Origin: Larix kaempferi
Lineage: Eukaryota > Streptophyta > Pinopsida > Pinales > Pinaceae
DNA length: 64,000 nucleotides
Assembly: GCA_027924585.1 (NCBI GenBank)
Contig: BSBM01000609.1
Span: 62,001 to 126,000 of the forward strand
Direction: 5' to 3'
Positions 33,990 through 46,379 of this stretch are shown here, one piece after another (within the stretch, counting starts at the first letter, position 1; each line of letters begins with the position of its first letter). The position numbers and the translations under genes are program-made. The notes beneath the pieces are model-generated. The model was not told where the DNA came from and did not search any database. It was given only the letters and a program-made list of their open reading frames with translations.

Positions 33990-35306
33990 TCACTTCTTCC
34001 TCAAAGTGTCATTGATCTGAATAACACGAAGCCTCCCTCTGAAGTACTCGAACTTCACTCTGGCTAGTGGCTTCATTAGCACATCTATAATCTGCTCATC
34101 CGTCGCAACATACAGGAGCTTTACTGCTTCTCTCTGCACCATATCCCTGATATAGTTATATTTGATCTCAATGTGTTTCGATCTGTTGTGGAACACTGAT
34201 TTCTCATATAGCTTCACACAACTCTGTTTATCACAAAAGATACCAGTAGCATCCAACGGGAGATCAAATAACTTAGACAGTAGCTTTCGAAGCCATACTG
34301 CCTCACAACTAGCCGAATAGGCTGCAACATACTCTGCCTCGGCTGTACTCAGTGCTACGCAGGACTACTTCTTTCTAAACCAGGAGATCACACCTGATCC
34401 CATACTGAAGCGGCACCCAGATGTGCTCTTCCTATCTGCAACACTGCTTGCCCAATCTGAAACAACATAACCTTGTAGGTTAAACTTTTGATTTGCATCA
34501 TACTTGAGCCCATAATCAATTGTACCCTTAAGGTACCTCAGAATATGCTTTACAGCAACTAGGTGAACACTCCTCAGATCCGTCAGGAACTGGCTCAATA
34601 TGTTCACCACAAAGCAAATATCTAGTCTCGTGTTCGTCAGGTACATCAAGGACCCAATCATCTGACGATACATAGTGATATCAACCGGCTCAGATGAAGC
34701 ATCACATAGAAGCTTTAGGTTTGATGCCATAGGTGTGGCCATGGCCTTGCAGTCCATCATCCCGAACCTCTTTAGGATCTCTACTGCATACTTCCCTTGT
34801 CCAAGGAAGATTCCATTTGCACTCTGCCACACCTCCATACCTAGAAAATAGTGCATCATCCACAAGTTCTTCATCTCAAACTCGGAAGCAAGCTTCCGCT
34901 GCATGTCGGCAATCAATCTATCTTCACCTGTAATAAACAGGTCATCCATATACAAAAGTAGTACCACTGGATTTCCTTCCTCAACCTTGTAGTAGAGGTT
35001 GGAATCTGCTTTACTCTTGGTAAAGCCCAAACTGTATAGAAAGTTGTCTATCCTACCATACCAAGTTCTGCACATATATGACTCCCTGTCATGTGTCTCA
35101 TAACCAAGTGGCTGCTCCACATACACTTCTTCTTCAACTACACCATTCAAGAAAGTTGTCTTGAAATCCATCTGGAGTATCTTCCATTTCATCACTGCAA
35201 CCAGAGCAAGTACGGATCTAATGGAAGTGTATCTGGCTACACGAGCAAAAGTCTCTATGCTACCACCTGCAGCATGCTTGATCTTGTAGATCCTCTTGGA
35301 AGTCAA
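33990..35306 (-). pseudogene. rt-rh: M Copia RT-RNase H segment
   Basis: One minus-strand frame of 438 codons with a single TAG (34362-34364, a Gln site in R-K-Q-S-C). It begins within RT, keeps FKTTFLNGVVEEEVYVEQP and an intact YMDD (about 34943), then GYVVSDWAS where the first RNase H Asp is Val, then STAEAEYVAA and IFCDKQSC. Compared with P it lacks the LYGLKQAPR segment: a short deletion joins CATATATGTGCAGA to ACTTGG. There is no gag, protease or integrase upstream. The product could not work alone. Confidence 0.88.
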
Positions 35307-38123
35307 TACAGACTCCCCTTCAGGTCTTGGGATTGCATCCCAAACATCTTCATGATCGACTGGTACTCCTCGATCATGGCATTCTTCCCAGATCCTGGGA
35401 ACTTCAATATCTTCAATATTTTCAATAGATAACTTTGTTGCCGAACAAATGTTGTAGTCCTTCTTTTGTAGGTGATGGTATACGATCTTTCCTACACAAC
35501 AAGTTAAATTGCATGAATAGAAAACATCTCATAGTTTTTAGAACAAATTCTTACACATAAAGAAATATGTCATACAGTCATGCAATTATCTTAGCCAATG
35601 CTTCAATACAACATTTATCCATATCCCATAACTTTCTAGATGCCTTCCAATCTCTACCAGAGCATTGTTAAGAGTGTGCACAACTCCCAACATGTCAGCA
35701 AAGAGGTTTCATTCTAGATAAGTAGCAATGGAATGTTGTACAGTGCCATAGGCCACTAACCCATGTATATTAGTAGTATGTTGTTCATCAATGCAACTAT
35801 TCTAATATGCATAATACACAACCTAATTCTAGGAACATGAGTATATACATTATTGAACAGTATTGTTTAAACAATAAAATATGCAAGGAATGATAATTCA
35901 AATACTTATCTTTGTTTGTTTTTTGGGTTGAATCCCTCTCAGTCTTTGCTTCTTTTCTGCAACTCCATTCTGATGTGAGAAGTGGTCAACTCCCTCTGAA
36001 TATCTGCATCTTTGCAGAAACTACTGAAGTGTGCTCCTTCTTGATCTTTGCTTCCTGGATTACCTGTCCTTGAACTTATATCCATCACTATGCATGCTTA
36101 TTAGTATCATCATTGTGTTATCCTCGAGGTCTCATACATAATCGCACATTCATTAGTATAATCTTAATACTATCAAAACAAAATAATATTAAACATGTAT
36201 AGTCATGATCATTTCAAACGCATATAATAAACATTAGTATTCAAGGTTTCAGGGAAGTCTTCTTTTACTCATGCATATTCTTATTTGATCATAGGACTCT
36301 TCTGGTTAGTTAAATCATCAATCGAGATAAGAGACATAAAATGCATAAACCCTTGATTACTTACATTTCTAACTTTATGAATAAACATAGCCAATCATAC
36401 CAAGTATACTTATTTAAGGGATCCTAACATAAGGTAGGACTCTAACTTGATATAGGAAAAACATACCTGGATTGGCTAGTAACCTACATATCTCATAGGT
36501 TAAACATTATAGAACCAAGTTATACATACCTTATAAATAGATCTTCTAAGTGATCCATGACAATGGATGAATCTTTGTATTCATGTCATCATGATCATAT
36601 GTTCTTGAACTAGAACATGATTTGTCTTTCTTAGTGTACCTTTCATGTTAGCGGACAACATAAACCTCATACAACACCATAATGCATTAATACAATCATA
36701 AGTGTCAACACCCTAATCAATGAATATCTTCTATCATGCATTCATAATTTTATTAAGGTGATACGACAAGTCTAAATTTAATCAAGATTATACTAACCGT
36801 AATAACATGAAGACAAACATACTCGAAACATACCTGGATGAGTCATACCTATCGAGATTGCTTGTAATATTCTTATGTAAAGCCTTAGCCTCATCTCCCT
36901 CTGAAACGGGAACTTCTTCACTTATGCAGGTGACCAATCCATTCTCTTCTAGGATTAACCCAATCCACCTGATTTGCAGGAACTGGATCTCGAGCTAGAT
37001 TAGGGTTTGTCAGAGAAACCCTAAAAATTCAAACTTAGAATTTCAAACTTCCGAAAGGATAGAAATATGCGCCTTGATGAGTTGATCAAGCTGGTATACT
37101 CATAATTTGAAAACTACAAAGTTTCACCCCTCAAATTTGCCTTTGAAACATCCGGATTCACTAGACATGACCCCGAACTAGGTTTTGATAAAGCCCACCC
37201 TTCTGCCCAATCAAAAGGTTCGATTCAAAGCTCTAAGCTCCTATTTTTCTGAGGATCTTCCAGGAGTGGTCACAGATTTCAAAAATATCCATTTTTGCAG
37301 AAGCCCTAATTTTCCACTTTTCCGATCAAAGTCCCGAACTAGGGTCTGATCAAGCCCAACCTTCTTCCCAACCAAAAATTCTGATCTTGGTCTCTAAATT
37401 TTGATTTTGATGAGTAGCATTCATCCATAGTCTCCGATTACAAAAATTCCAACTTTCTCCGAAACCCTAAATTCCGGAAGCCATGAATGAAGGTGCTAAA
37501 AAATAATTCTGTTTTGACAGAAATATGTACTTGATTGTTTCTCGTGTAACTCCTAACTTTTCAATCCACAGGGTCTAAAAAATGTTCTTGTGATAGCTCG
37601 ACCTGTCATATTTCCAACCCCATAGGTATGAGCTCAAATGGATTCTCTGAGAGAGAGTTATTCCAAGTGTCGCAATGTGAACTATTTATGGGATAAAACA
37701 GGAGAGAGAACTTGTACGGGGCACCACGTGTCACTGGTTTAGTTTCGGCCTCTAAAAATGTTACCTGAGAAAGTTCATTCCGTGCACTACCTGTCACTAT
37801 TTACGAAATTTCATTTGGAGCTTCCTATCCCAAGTTATGACCTTTTTTCCAAGGTCACCTATTTTTGACTGAGATCTGGAAGAGGCCGAAACCCTATATT
37901 GTACAGATCATAAATCACAAAGTACAACGAATTAGAGGTTTTCCTTTGGACAAAAGGTACATGGGGATCTCAGGTTCTCCCTGTATGATTTTCAGACCTT
38001 GATACCTCACCTAACATTATTTATAGCGAAAGTACTACGATGACTGGTTTTTTCTATATCAAGCACTAGCATCGTAAGTGCAACAAGTGTCATACATGCC
38101 ATACCATGCCTTCTTTCAGGCTA
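35307..38123 (-). other. M long leader without gag or integrase
   Basis: About 2.8 kb matching the P leader 42227-45300. Only short frames; none shows a Copia gag, protease or integrase motif. Several AG|GTATG donor-like sites on the minus strand are shared with P. The part next to RT (35310-35510) is degenerate linker sequence. Confidence 0.72.
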
Positions 38124-38135
38124 GCTTTGATACCA
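38124..38135 (-). other. Primer-binding site of M
   Basis: TGGTATCAAAGC on the minus strand, one change from the initiator tRNA-Met site, directly after the LTR. Confidence 0.85.
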
Positions 38136-38780
38136 TGTTAATTTTTCAGAATTTACTTCAATCTGATCTAGGATCTTAACTGAGAGAACAACATGTACAT
38201 CATATCTACAACATATCAATCATGGACACAATAATTGAAGCACACAAGAGACACAAAGTTTACTTGGGGAAAACCATAAAGGTGAAAAACCCCAATAACT
38301 TCCTCAGAGATAGATAGAGTAATGATACAACCCAAGCATAATAAATAGACATCTCCTAGCAGCAGCTTATCCTCCTCCACAAGTGAGCCACTCTCCAGAG
38401 AGTGTGAGAGAGAATAGAATGATGAAATAGAGTGCCTCCCGCACTCTATTTATACTTGACTTGACTTGCCTAATAACCTTTACTAGGTCGGCCTTAACTT
38501 AACCACATAACATAATGCTGACTGGGCCAACACCCAATAGGGTGGTCTAATAACCCTTTGACCCACATGGACGACCCCCAATAGGGTGGTCTAATAACCC
38601 TTCGACCCACATGACTTATACAGGGACGACCCCAACAAGGTGGTCTAATAACCCATCAAGTATAAGTTACGACACTTACAATATAAATGACGACACTTCC
38701 GTATAGAGGAATAACACCATCTCTATAGGAGTACAATATACATATATGAAATACATTCCGAAGTTACATATACATCAACA
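38136..38780 (-). repeat. Element M 5' LTR
   Basis: 645 bp. Hairpin plus TATA at 38425-38456. Three GGTGGTCTAATAACCC repeats lie in U3 around 38540-38655. Confidence 0.93.
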
Positions 38781-38785
38781 CAGTA
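38781..38785. other. Target-site duplication of M, right
   Basis: CAGTA, partner of CAATA at 13778-13782. Confidence 0.7.
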
Positions 38786-39388
38786 GACACTCCACATTTC
38801 TCAGGCTCATTTGGGACCCTGTGATCACTCTTGGAATCGGTTTTTTTAGCTGGTTTGTTGGTAGGACAATTGGGGAGATGGAGCTATCTCTAGAGGGGAT
38901 GATTATGATCAGAGTGGCATAGTGGTAGTATGGTAATCCCTTTTTGATATTAGTTGGGGATCTTGGAGTTACAATGTTAGGAATATTTCCAGCAACAGGC
39001 CCAAAGGTGAGAGGTAGTCTTGGATTTCACAGGATGAGATTATTAGTAGATTAGTTGAGTGGGGATTTGGTTGAGTGGTTGTAGTATATAGTTACTCTTA
39101 TTATGGGCATTGGTTAGGAGTTTTCCTATGTTAGTACCTTGCAAGACCATACTTTGAATAGAGTATACTACACCTCCTTTTAATTGGTATGGAACCATGA
39201 CAAAATTTTCAGCCTTAATGTAGTTCATATTGTGGGATATAGAGTTGATGACTGGGTCCATTTGAAATTGCAGCCTTATGAACAATCATCACTAAGGAAG
39301 GAGGAAAAAAAATCAATGAGCATAAGTTGGGGAAAAATAAGAATAATTACCACTGCCAGGTTTAAATTGCTTGAGGACAATCAATCTT
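38786..39388 (+). other. Element O interior, remainder
   Basis: Continuation of O after M. No recognisable domain. The last part contains TTGAGGACAATCAATCTTGG, like the end of Athila/Tat internal regions. Confidence 0.55.
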
Positions 39389-39400
39389 GGGTGGGGAGGA
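39389..39400 (+). other. Polypurine tract of O
   Basis: GGGTGGGGAGGA one base before the LTR start TGTCATGTCTC. Confidence 0.72.
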
Positions 39401-40084
39401 CTGTCATGTCTCTAAATTTTTGGTATGGACCACTCCATTAGACTAGGGGATGCAATGTCCTAAACCACTTGGTAAAATCATGAAAAAATATCAAGGTGGT
39501 GATGTGGGTCAAATATTTGTATAGTTTGATGTCCAAATTGTGAAATGATGCAACATTAGGAAAAAATGGACAAGGAGAGTGCATAAGGAGGTTGACTTGG
39601 GCCCCACATGAGTTGTAATTCCCCCAAATTCAAATTCTAAGGTGGAAGAAGACCTCATGAAGGCATAAATTCGAATTTGTAACTCCCAATAAGTTTCATG
39701 AAGAGGCATATCATGAGTTGTAACTCCTCGGGCTAAAAATAGAAAATCTATGACAATCTATGACAATCTTACGACAACTTATGACAATAATAAGGTCTCA
39801 TGGCAGATTGTGAAAACTTATGACAGCATATGACATGTTTTAGGTCCTAAATTTAGCCAAGGAGGGCGCTAGAGGACAGAGTGGTTCCACATAATAGGGT
39901 AACTTCCCCAAAATCAAGCTAATCCTCTCTAATTCAAATGGCCAAGGAAGATGAAAGTATTATTTGGTAAAATAACATTAGAGAGGAATTAAATTTGTGC
40001 CAAGGTATCATTCTCTCACGAAAATATCATTAATTAATATTTTGAGAGAGAATTCTAGAATGAGGGGGAAAGGGCTCAATGGAG

Positions 40085-40096
40085 TCTATAAAAAGG
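40085..40096 (+). promoter_or_regulatory. TATA box of O 3' LTR
   Basis: TCTATAAAAAGG, followed about 30 nt later by the expected start region. Confidence 0.6.
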
Positions 40097-41559
40097 ATGT
40101 AGACCTCTTGGGAAAAATATTTTGGAAATTTTGATTTTTAATAGGAAATATCTTGGGGATTTCATGGCTTGGGAGATGGGCTCCTTGCTATATTGGGATA
40201 TCTTCCCCTTGCAATTGTGAACTAGTTTTAGTGATGAAAGATTTCACTTTAGCTAGTAGAGAGGAGGAGATCACCCTGATCTCTTCACGAAGCTTCATTT
40301 TAGTTGATTATTGAGAGGAGAATTCACATTCATATTTATCTATAGAGAATATTTTTTAATTTTTATGTTCATCTATAGTAGTGGGGTGAAATTCTTGATG
40401 GTGTGTTCAAGTTATAGTTAGTAGAAGTGTGGATTGTGGTGTTTCTGGAAGTGCAATGTTTATGGTACTTTCTACTTGAGTATAAACTATATTTGATGGA
40501 GGGTGAATTGAAGTATTCATATATCTAAGTTTGGGTCAAAATATCGTTTGTGGAGGGCGCAACAGTGGAAGGAAATCACCCATTTGGAGCAGTAATTATT
40601 CCTCCTTTCTCTATGGTTATGTAGTAGCCATTTATACTCTCTTTGTAGCATATATTTCTTTGTATTTCAAGATTCTATAGCATCCATTTATGTACTCTTT
40701 GAAAATGTCCCACTCATAATAAAAATCACAATGTTTTCCTCTTATGTTATACAATGTTTCAAGCTGAGTTGATATATGAGTAAATGGTTAATCTATGAGT
40801 AAATCTATTTTGTATGGTTGTGTAAAATTGGTGTATGGGTATAAAAAATTCATATGAACTTATAATATCTGTTAGTAACCTATTTGGATTGAATTAAGTG
40901 TATTTGGAATATTTTAGTGTCCATTTGTTGGAGTTTTACAGTTGTGTATTTACAATATTGCACTGGGGTTTTGGGGGACGAAAGTTAGTTTCCGGTTCGA
41001 CCATGTATATGTGTTTTTGGGTTCTGAAACATATTCCACTAGATCGGGAGTGTCATTTCCAGTAGGAATCACTTTTTATTTCATCCAAAAAGGTTTCCAT
41101 ATGCCCAATTTATGATCATTTTACCGATCGATCAACTTGTACAATTATGCTAAGGCACCCTCAGTTATAAATGTCTATGTAAAGTGTTCAAAGCTTCCAT
41201 AAAAGTCCTCTAAAGTATGTTAGTGGTCATATTGGGAGTTTTTGGTTCCATTTTAAGCTGCTTGGTTCTGGTTCGAGTTTCTTAGGAGGTGTTTGGGAAG
41301 AGTTGGAAGTCTCGTGTTCTGTGTGGTCAAATTTGAACTAATGCTCCTAGTTTCGAATCCAATGACTCTTTAGGGTTGCATTGGGGTTGATAGATTTGAG
41401 TATTGGATCAGGGATATGATTGATCACATTAAAATGATTTGAAAGCATACATTGTGGCCTGCACCATATTATTCATATTTCGGTAAACATAATAAATCCA
41501 CCGTTTGAGAAAAAATGGGGATAATTTACCCTCTATTGGAAAGTTGGAATTAATGAGCC

Positions 41560-41564
41560 TAAAT
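41560..41564. other. Target-site duplication of P, left
   Basis: TAAAT, identical to 48572-48576. Confidence 0.93.
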
Positions 41565-42213
41565 TGTTGATGTATATGTAACTTCGGAATGTATTTCACA
41601 TATATGTATATTGTATTCCTATAGAGATGGTATTATTCCTCTATAAGGAAGTGTCGTCATTTATATTGTAAGTGTCGTAACTTATACTTGATGGGTTATT
41701 AGACCACCTTATTTGGGGTCGGCCCTGTATAAGTCATGTGGGTCGAAGGGTTATTAGATCACCCTATTGGGGGTCGGCCATGTGGGTCAAAGGGTTATTA
41801 GACCACCCTATTGGGGGTCGGCCCAGTCAGCATTATGTTATGTGGTTAAGTTCGAGCCGACATGAGTTAGGTAAAAAGGCAAGTCAAGTCAAGTATAAAT
41901 AGAGTGCGGGAGGCACTCTATTTGCTCACTCACTTCTCACACATGCTCTCAAGGAGGAGAGGCGCACTTATGGAGGAGGAGGATTGCTGCTAGGTTATGG
42001 CTATCTCTATTGGTTGGTTGTATCATTGCTCTATCTATCTCTGAGGAAGTTATTGGGGTTTTTCACCTTTATGGTTTTCCCCAAGTAAATCTTTGTGTCT
42101 CTTGTGTGCTTGCATTATTGTCTCCATGATTGATATGCTGTAGATATGCTGTACATGTTGTTCTCTCAGTTAAGATCCTAGATCAGATTGAAGTAAATTC
42201 AGAAAATTTAACA
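41565..42213 (+). repeat. Element P 5' LTR
   Basis: TGTTGATG...TTTAACA. U3 carries three direct repeats of GGGTTATTAGACCACC followed by GGGGGTCGGCC; hairpin at 41897-41923. Confidence 0.97.
41893..41923 (+). promoter_or_regulatory. TATA box overlapping an 11-bp hairpin (P 5' LTR)
   Basis: GTATAAATAGAG runs into AAATAGAGTGC-GGGAG-GCACTCTATTT. The same perfect stem is at 48255-48281 and, inverted, at 14072-14098 and 38425-38451. Confidence 0.82.
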
Positions 42214-42226
42214 TGGTATCAGAGCT
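42214..42226 (+). other. Primer-binding site of P
   Basis: TGGTATCAGAGCT immediately after the LTR. Confidence 0.93.
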
Positions 42227-45200
42227 AGCCTGAAAGAAGGCATGATATGGCATGTATGACACTTGTTGCACTTACGATGCTAGGGCTTGATATAGCAAAA
42301 ACCAGTCATCGTAGCACTTTCGCTATAAATCCGTTTTGGAAAAATTTTCGGATCTGAAATTGTTACAGGACGAAGCTAAGATCTCCAGGTACCTTGTGTC
42401 CAAAGGAATACCTCTAATTCGTTGTACTTTGTGATTTATGATCTGTGCAATATAGGGTTTCTGCCTCTTCCAGATCTGAGTCAAAATCAGGTGACCTTGG
42501 GAAAAAGGTCATAACATGGGCTAGGAAGCTCCAAATGAAATTTCGTAAAAAGTGACAGGTAGTACACAGTCTGTACTATCTCAGAAAACTTTTTCAGAGG
42601 CCGAAGTTGAACCAGTGACACGTGGCACGCCGTACAAGTTCACTCTACTGTTTTATCCCATAAACAGGTCACGTTGCGACACTTGGCATAACTCTCTCTC
42701 AGAAAATCCAATTGAGGTCAGACCTGTCAGGATGGAAAGATAACAGGCCGAGCTATCTCAGAAAACGTTTTCAGAGGCCGAAGTTCAAACAGTGACACGT
42801 GGCACGCCGTACAAGTTCGCTCTTCTGTTTTATCCCAAAACAGGTCACGTTGCGACATTTGGCATAACTCTCTCTCAGAGAATCCAATTGAGGTCAGACC
42901 TGTCAGGATGGAAAGATAACAGGTCAGGCTATCTCAGGAAACTTTTTCAGACCCTGTGGATCAAAAATTTCGGAGTTACACCAGAAACAATCAGGTACAT
43001 ATTTCTGTCAAAACAGAATTATTTTTTGGTACCTTCATTCATGGCTTCCGGAATTTAGGGCTTTGGAGAAAGTTGGAATTTTTGTAATCGGAGATCACGG
43101 CTGGATGCTACTCATCAAAATAGAAATTTAGAGACCAAGATCAGAATTTTTGGTTGGGCAGAAGGCCGGGCTTGATTAGACCCTAGTTCTGGACTTTGAT
43201 CAGAAAAGTGGAAAATTAGGGCTTCTGTAAAAATGGGAATTTTTGAAATCTGTGACCACGGCTGGAAGCTCCTCAGAAAAATAGAAGCTTAGAGCTTTGG
43301 ATCAAACATTTTGATGGGGCAAAAGAGTGGGCTTCATCAAACCCCAGTTCAGGGTCATGTACAGTGATTATGGAAGTTTCAAAGGCAAAATTGAGGAGTG
43401 AAACTTTGCAGTTTTCAAATTCTGAATATACCAGTTTGATCAGCTCATCAAGGCGCATATTCCTATCCTTTCGGAAGTTTGAAATTCAAAGTTTGAATTT
43501 TTGGGGTTTCTCTGACAAACCCATATCCAGCTCCAGGTCCAGTTCTTGCAAATCAAGTGGATTGGGTTAATCCTAGAAGAAGATGGATTGATCATCTGCA
43601 TGAGTGAAGAAGTTCATGTTTCAGAGGGAGATGAGGCTAAGGTCTTTCATAAGAAGATTACAAGCAATCTCGACAGGTATGTCTCATCGAGGTATGTTTC
43701 GATATTTGTCCATGATTAAGTTTTTGGTATGTTTGTCTTCATGTTATTACGGTTAGTACAATTTTGATTTTAGATTTGTCGTATCACCTTAACAAAATTA
43801 TGAATGCATGATAGAAGATATTCATTGGTTAGGGTGTTGACACTTATGATTGTACTAATGCATTATGGTGTTGTATGAGATTTATGTTGTCTACTAACAT
43901 GAAAGGTACACCAAGAAAGACAAATCATGTTCTGGTCCAAGAACATATGATCATGATAACATGAGGACAAAGATTCATCCATTATCATGGATCTCATAGA
44001 AGATCCATTTACGAGGTATGTATAACTTGGTTTTATAATGGCTAACCTATGAGATATACAGGTTACTAGCACAAGTCATTGAAGAAGAACAAGAAGACAT
44101 CATGTGAGTATGTTAAGACATAACTAGATAGCATGCTAATCCAGGTATGTTTTTCCTATATCAAGTTACAATCTCATCTTGTGATAAGATCCTTTATATA
44201 AGTATACTTGGCATGATTGATTATGATTATTCATTGAAGTTAGTAATCATGGGTTTAGGCATATTATGCTTTTTACTTTGTTTAATGATATGACTAACCC
44301 GAAGAGTCATAGCTTTGAGTAATTATAGGTTTAGACACGTTATGTTTCTTATGCTTTAACTAACCATAAGAATCCTACATAAACCTTGAATGCTGATGCT
44401 TATTATTTCTGTTCGAAATGATCATGACTATACATGCTTGAGATTATTGTGCTTTAATAGTATATATATGATTTAATCATGATACTAATAAGCATGCATA
44501 GGGACCAAGGATGAATATGAGTTCAAGAACAGGTAATCCAGGAAGCAAAGATCAAGAGGGAGTACACTCCAGTGGTTTATTCAAGGATGCAAATATTCAG
44601 AGGGAGTTGACCATCTCTCTACATTCCACATCAAAAAAAAAAATGTAGAAGAAGCTACTTCAGATTAGGACTCCAGTAGCTCCTGCAAGGAAGCGAAGAC
44701 TCAGAGGGAGTCCACCCAACGAACAAACAAAGATAAGTATTTGAATTGTCATTTCTTAAATAATACTGTTCAATAATGTATATACTGATGTTCCTAGAAT
44801 TAGGTTGTGTATTATGCATATTAGATTAATTGCATTGATGAACAGTATACTACTAATATGCATGGGTAAGTAGCCTATGGAACTGTACAACATTCCATTG
44901 CTACTTATCTAGAATGAAACCTCTTTGCTGACATGTTGGGAGTTGTGCAAACTCTTAACAATGTTCTGGTAGAGATTGGAAGGCATCTAGAAAGTTACGG
45001 GATATGGATAAATGTTGTATTGAAGCATTGGCTAAGATAATTGCATGACTGTATGGCATATTTCTTTATGTGTAAGAATTTGTTCTGAAAACTATAAGAT
45101 GTTTTCTAATCATGCAATTTAACTTGTTGTGTAGGACAGATCATATGCCATCTCCTACAAAAGGACTACAACATTTGTTCCAGCAAGAAAGATATCTATT

Positions 45201-45299
45201 GAAGATATTGAAGTTCCCAGGATCTGGGATGAAGAAATGGAATGCCATGATCCGTAGATCATGAAGAAGATGTTTGGGATGCAGTCCCAAGACCTGACA
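42227..45299 (+). other. P long leader without gag or integrase
   Basis: About 3.1 kb. A 177-bp unit is tandemly duplicated at 42576-42752 and 42753-42928, present once in M. AG|GTATGT sites recur (43675, 43691, 44013, 44142) with acceptor-like TATACAG at 44060, so the region looks like fragments of an intron-containing transcript. Three AGAGGGAGT motifs lie at 44546-44720. No known protein domain. Confidence 0.72.
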
Positions 45300-46323
45300 G
45301 GGAGTCATATGTATGCAGATTGAAGAAAGCCTTGTATGGCTTGAAGCAAGCTCCCAGAACTTGGTATGGTGAAGATAGATTGATTGCCGACACGCAGCGG
45401 AAGCTTACTACCGAGTTCGAGATGAAGAACTTGGGGATGATGCACTATTTGTTTTTGGCATGGAGGTGTGGCAAAGTGCAGATAGAATCTTCCTTGGACA
45501 AGGGAAGTATGCAGTAGAGATCCCAAAGAGGTTCGGGATGATGGATTGCAAGGCCATGGCCACACCTATGGCATCGAATCTGAAGCTTCTATGTGATGCT
45601 TCATCTGAGTCAGTTGATGTCTCTATGTATCGTCAGATGATTGGGTCCTTGATGTACCTGACGAACACGAGACCAGACATTTGCTTTGCTGTGAACACAT
45701 TGAGCCAGTTCCTGACGGATCCGAGAAGTGTTCACCTGGTTACTGTAAAGCATGTTCTGAGGTACCTGAAGGGTACAGTGGATTATGGGCTCAGGTATGA
45801 GGTGAATCAAAAGTTTAACCTGGAAGGTTATGTTGATTCAGATTGGGCTGGCAGTGCTGCAGACAGGAAGAGCACATCTGGGTGCTGCTTCAGTATGGGA
45901 TCAGGTGTGATCTCTTGGTTTAGCAGGAAGCAGTCCTGCGTAGCACTGAGTACAGCTGAGGCAGAGTATGTTGCAGCCTGTTCAGCTAGTTGTGAGGCAG
46001 TATGGCTACGGAAGCTACTGTCTGAGTTATTTGATCTCCCGTTGGAGGCTACTGGTATCTTCTGTGATAACCAGAGTTGTGTGAAGCTGTCCGAGAACCT
46101 AGTGTTTCATGACAGGTCGAAACACATAGAGATCAAATATCACTATATCAGGGATATGGTGCAGAGAGGAGCTGTGAAGCTCCTGTATGTTGCGACGGAC
46201 GAGCAGATTGCAGATGTGCTGATGAAGCCACTAGCCAGGGTGAAGTTCGAGTACTCAGAGAGAGGCTTGGCGTGCTTCAGATCAAGGATACTTCGAGGAA
46301 GAAGTGATGGACACATTTGCTGA
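45300..46323 (+). pseudogene. rt-rh: P truncated RT with intact RNase H
   Basis: Starts with KKALYGLKQAPRTWYG, then jumps directly to EDRLIADTQRK: the segment carrying Y-M-D-D in M is deleted, with GGT at both breakpoints. An upstream deletion at repeated GGGAGTC removed the RT N-terminus. A small frame change near 45450 separates this from a 287-codon open frame (45460-46323). That frame holds a complete RNase H with GYVDSDWAG (Asp), STAEAEYVAA (Glu) and IFCDNQSC (Asp) and no stop. RT is certainly inactive; RNase H could fold but has no obvious start. Confidence 0.88.
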
Positions 46324-46379
46324 AGCCATTCCAAGCATGTTGGAAGGAGGATCCTTCACATGGCTGTGGATGTAAGCGC

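Larger units (their letters stand above)
13783..38780 (-). mobile_element. Element M: non-autonomous Copia derivative split by G
   Basis: Minus-strand element with LTRs at both ends, primer site at 38124-38135 and polypurine tract at 14480-14472. Without G (15214-33200) and one TSD copy it is about 7.0 kb, close to its sister P (7007 bp). It contains an RT-RNase H segment but no gag, protease or integrase. LTR divergence looks like roughly 4-5 percent by eye, so it is older than P. It is inserted in the interior of O. Confidence 0.92.
39402..41564 (+). repeat. Element O 3' LTR, main part
   Basis: Starts TGTCATG, contains a TATA box at 40085-40096 and, from about 40515, matches the O 5' LTR remnant. 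Broken by P at 41565; the last 14 bp are at 48577-48590, giving about 2.18 kb in all. Direct repeats of CTATGACAATC occur around 39745-39845. No gene. Confidence 0.8.
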
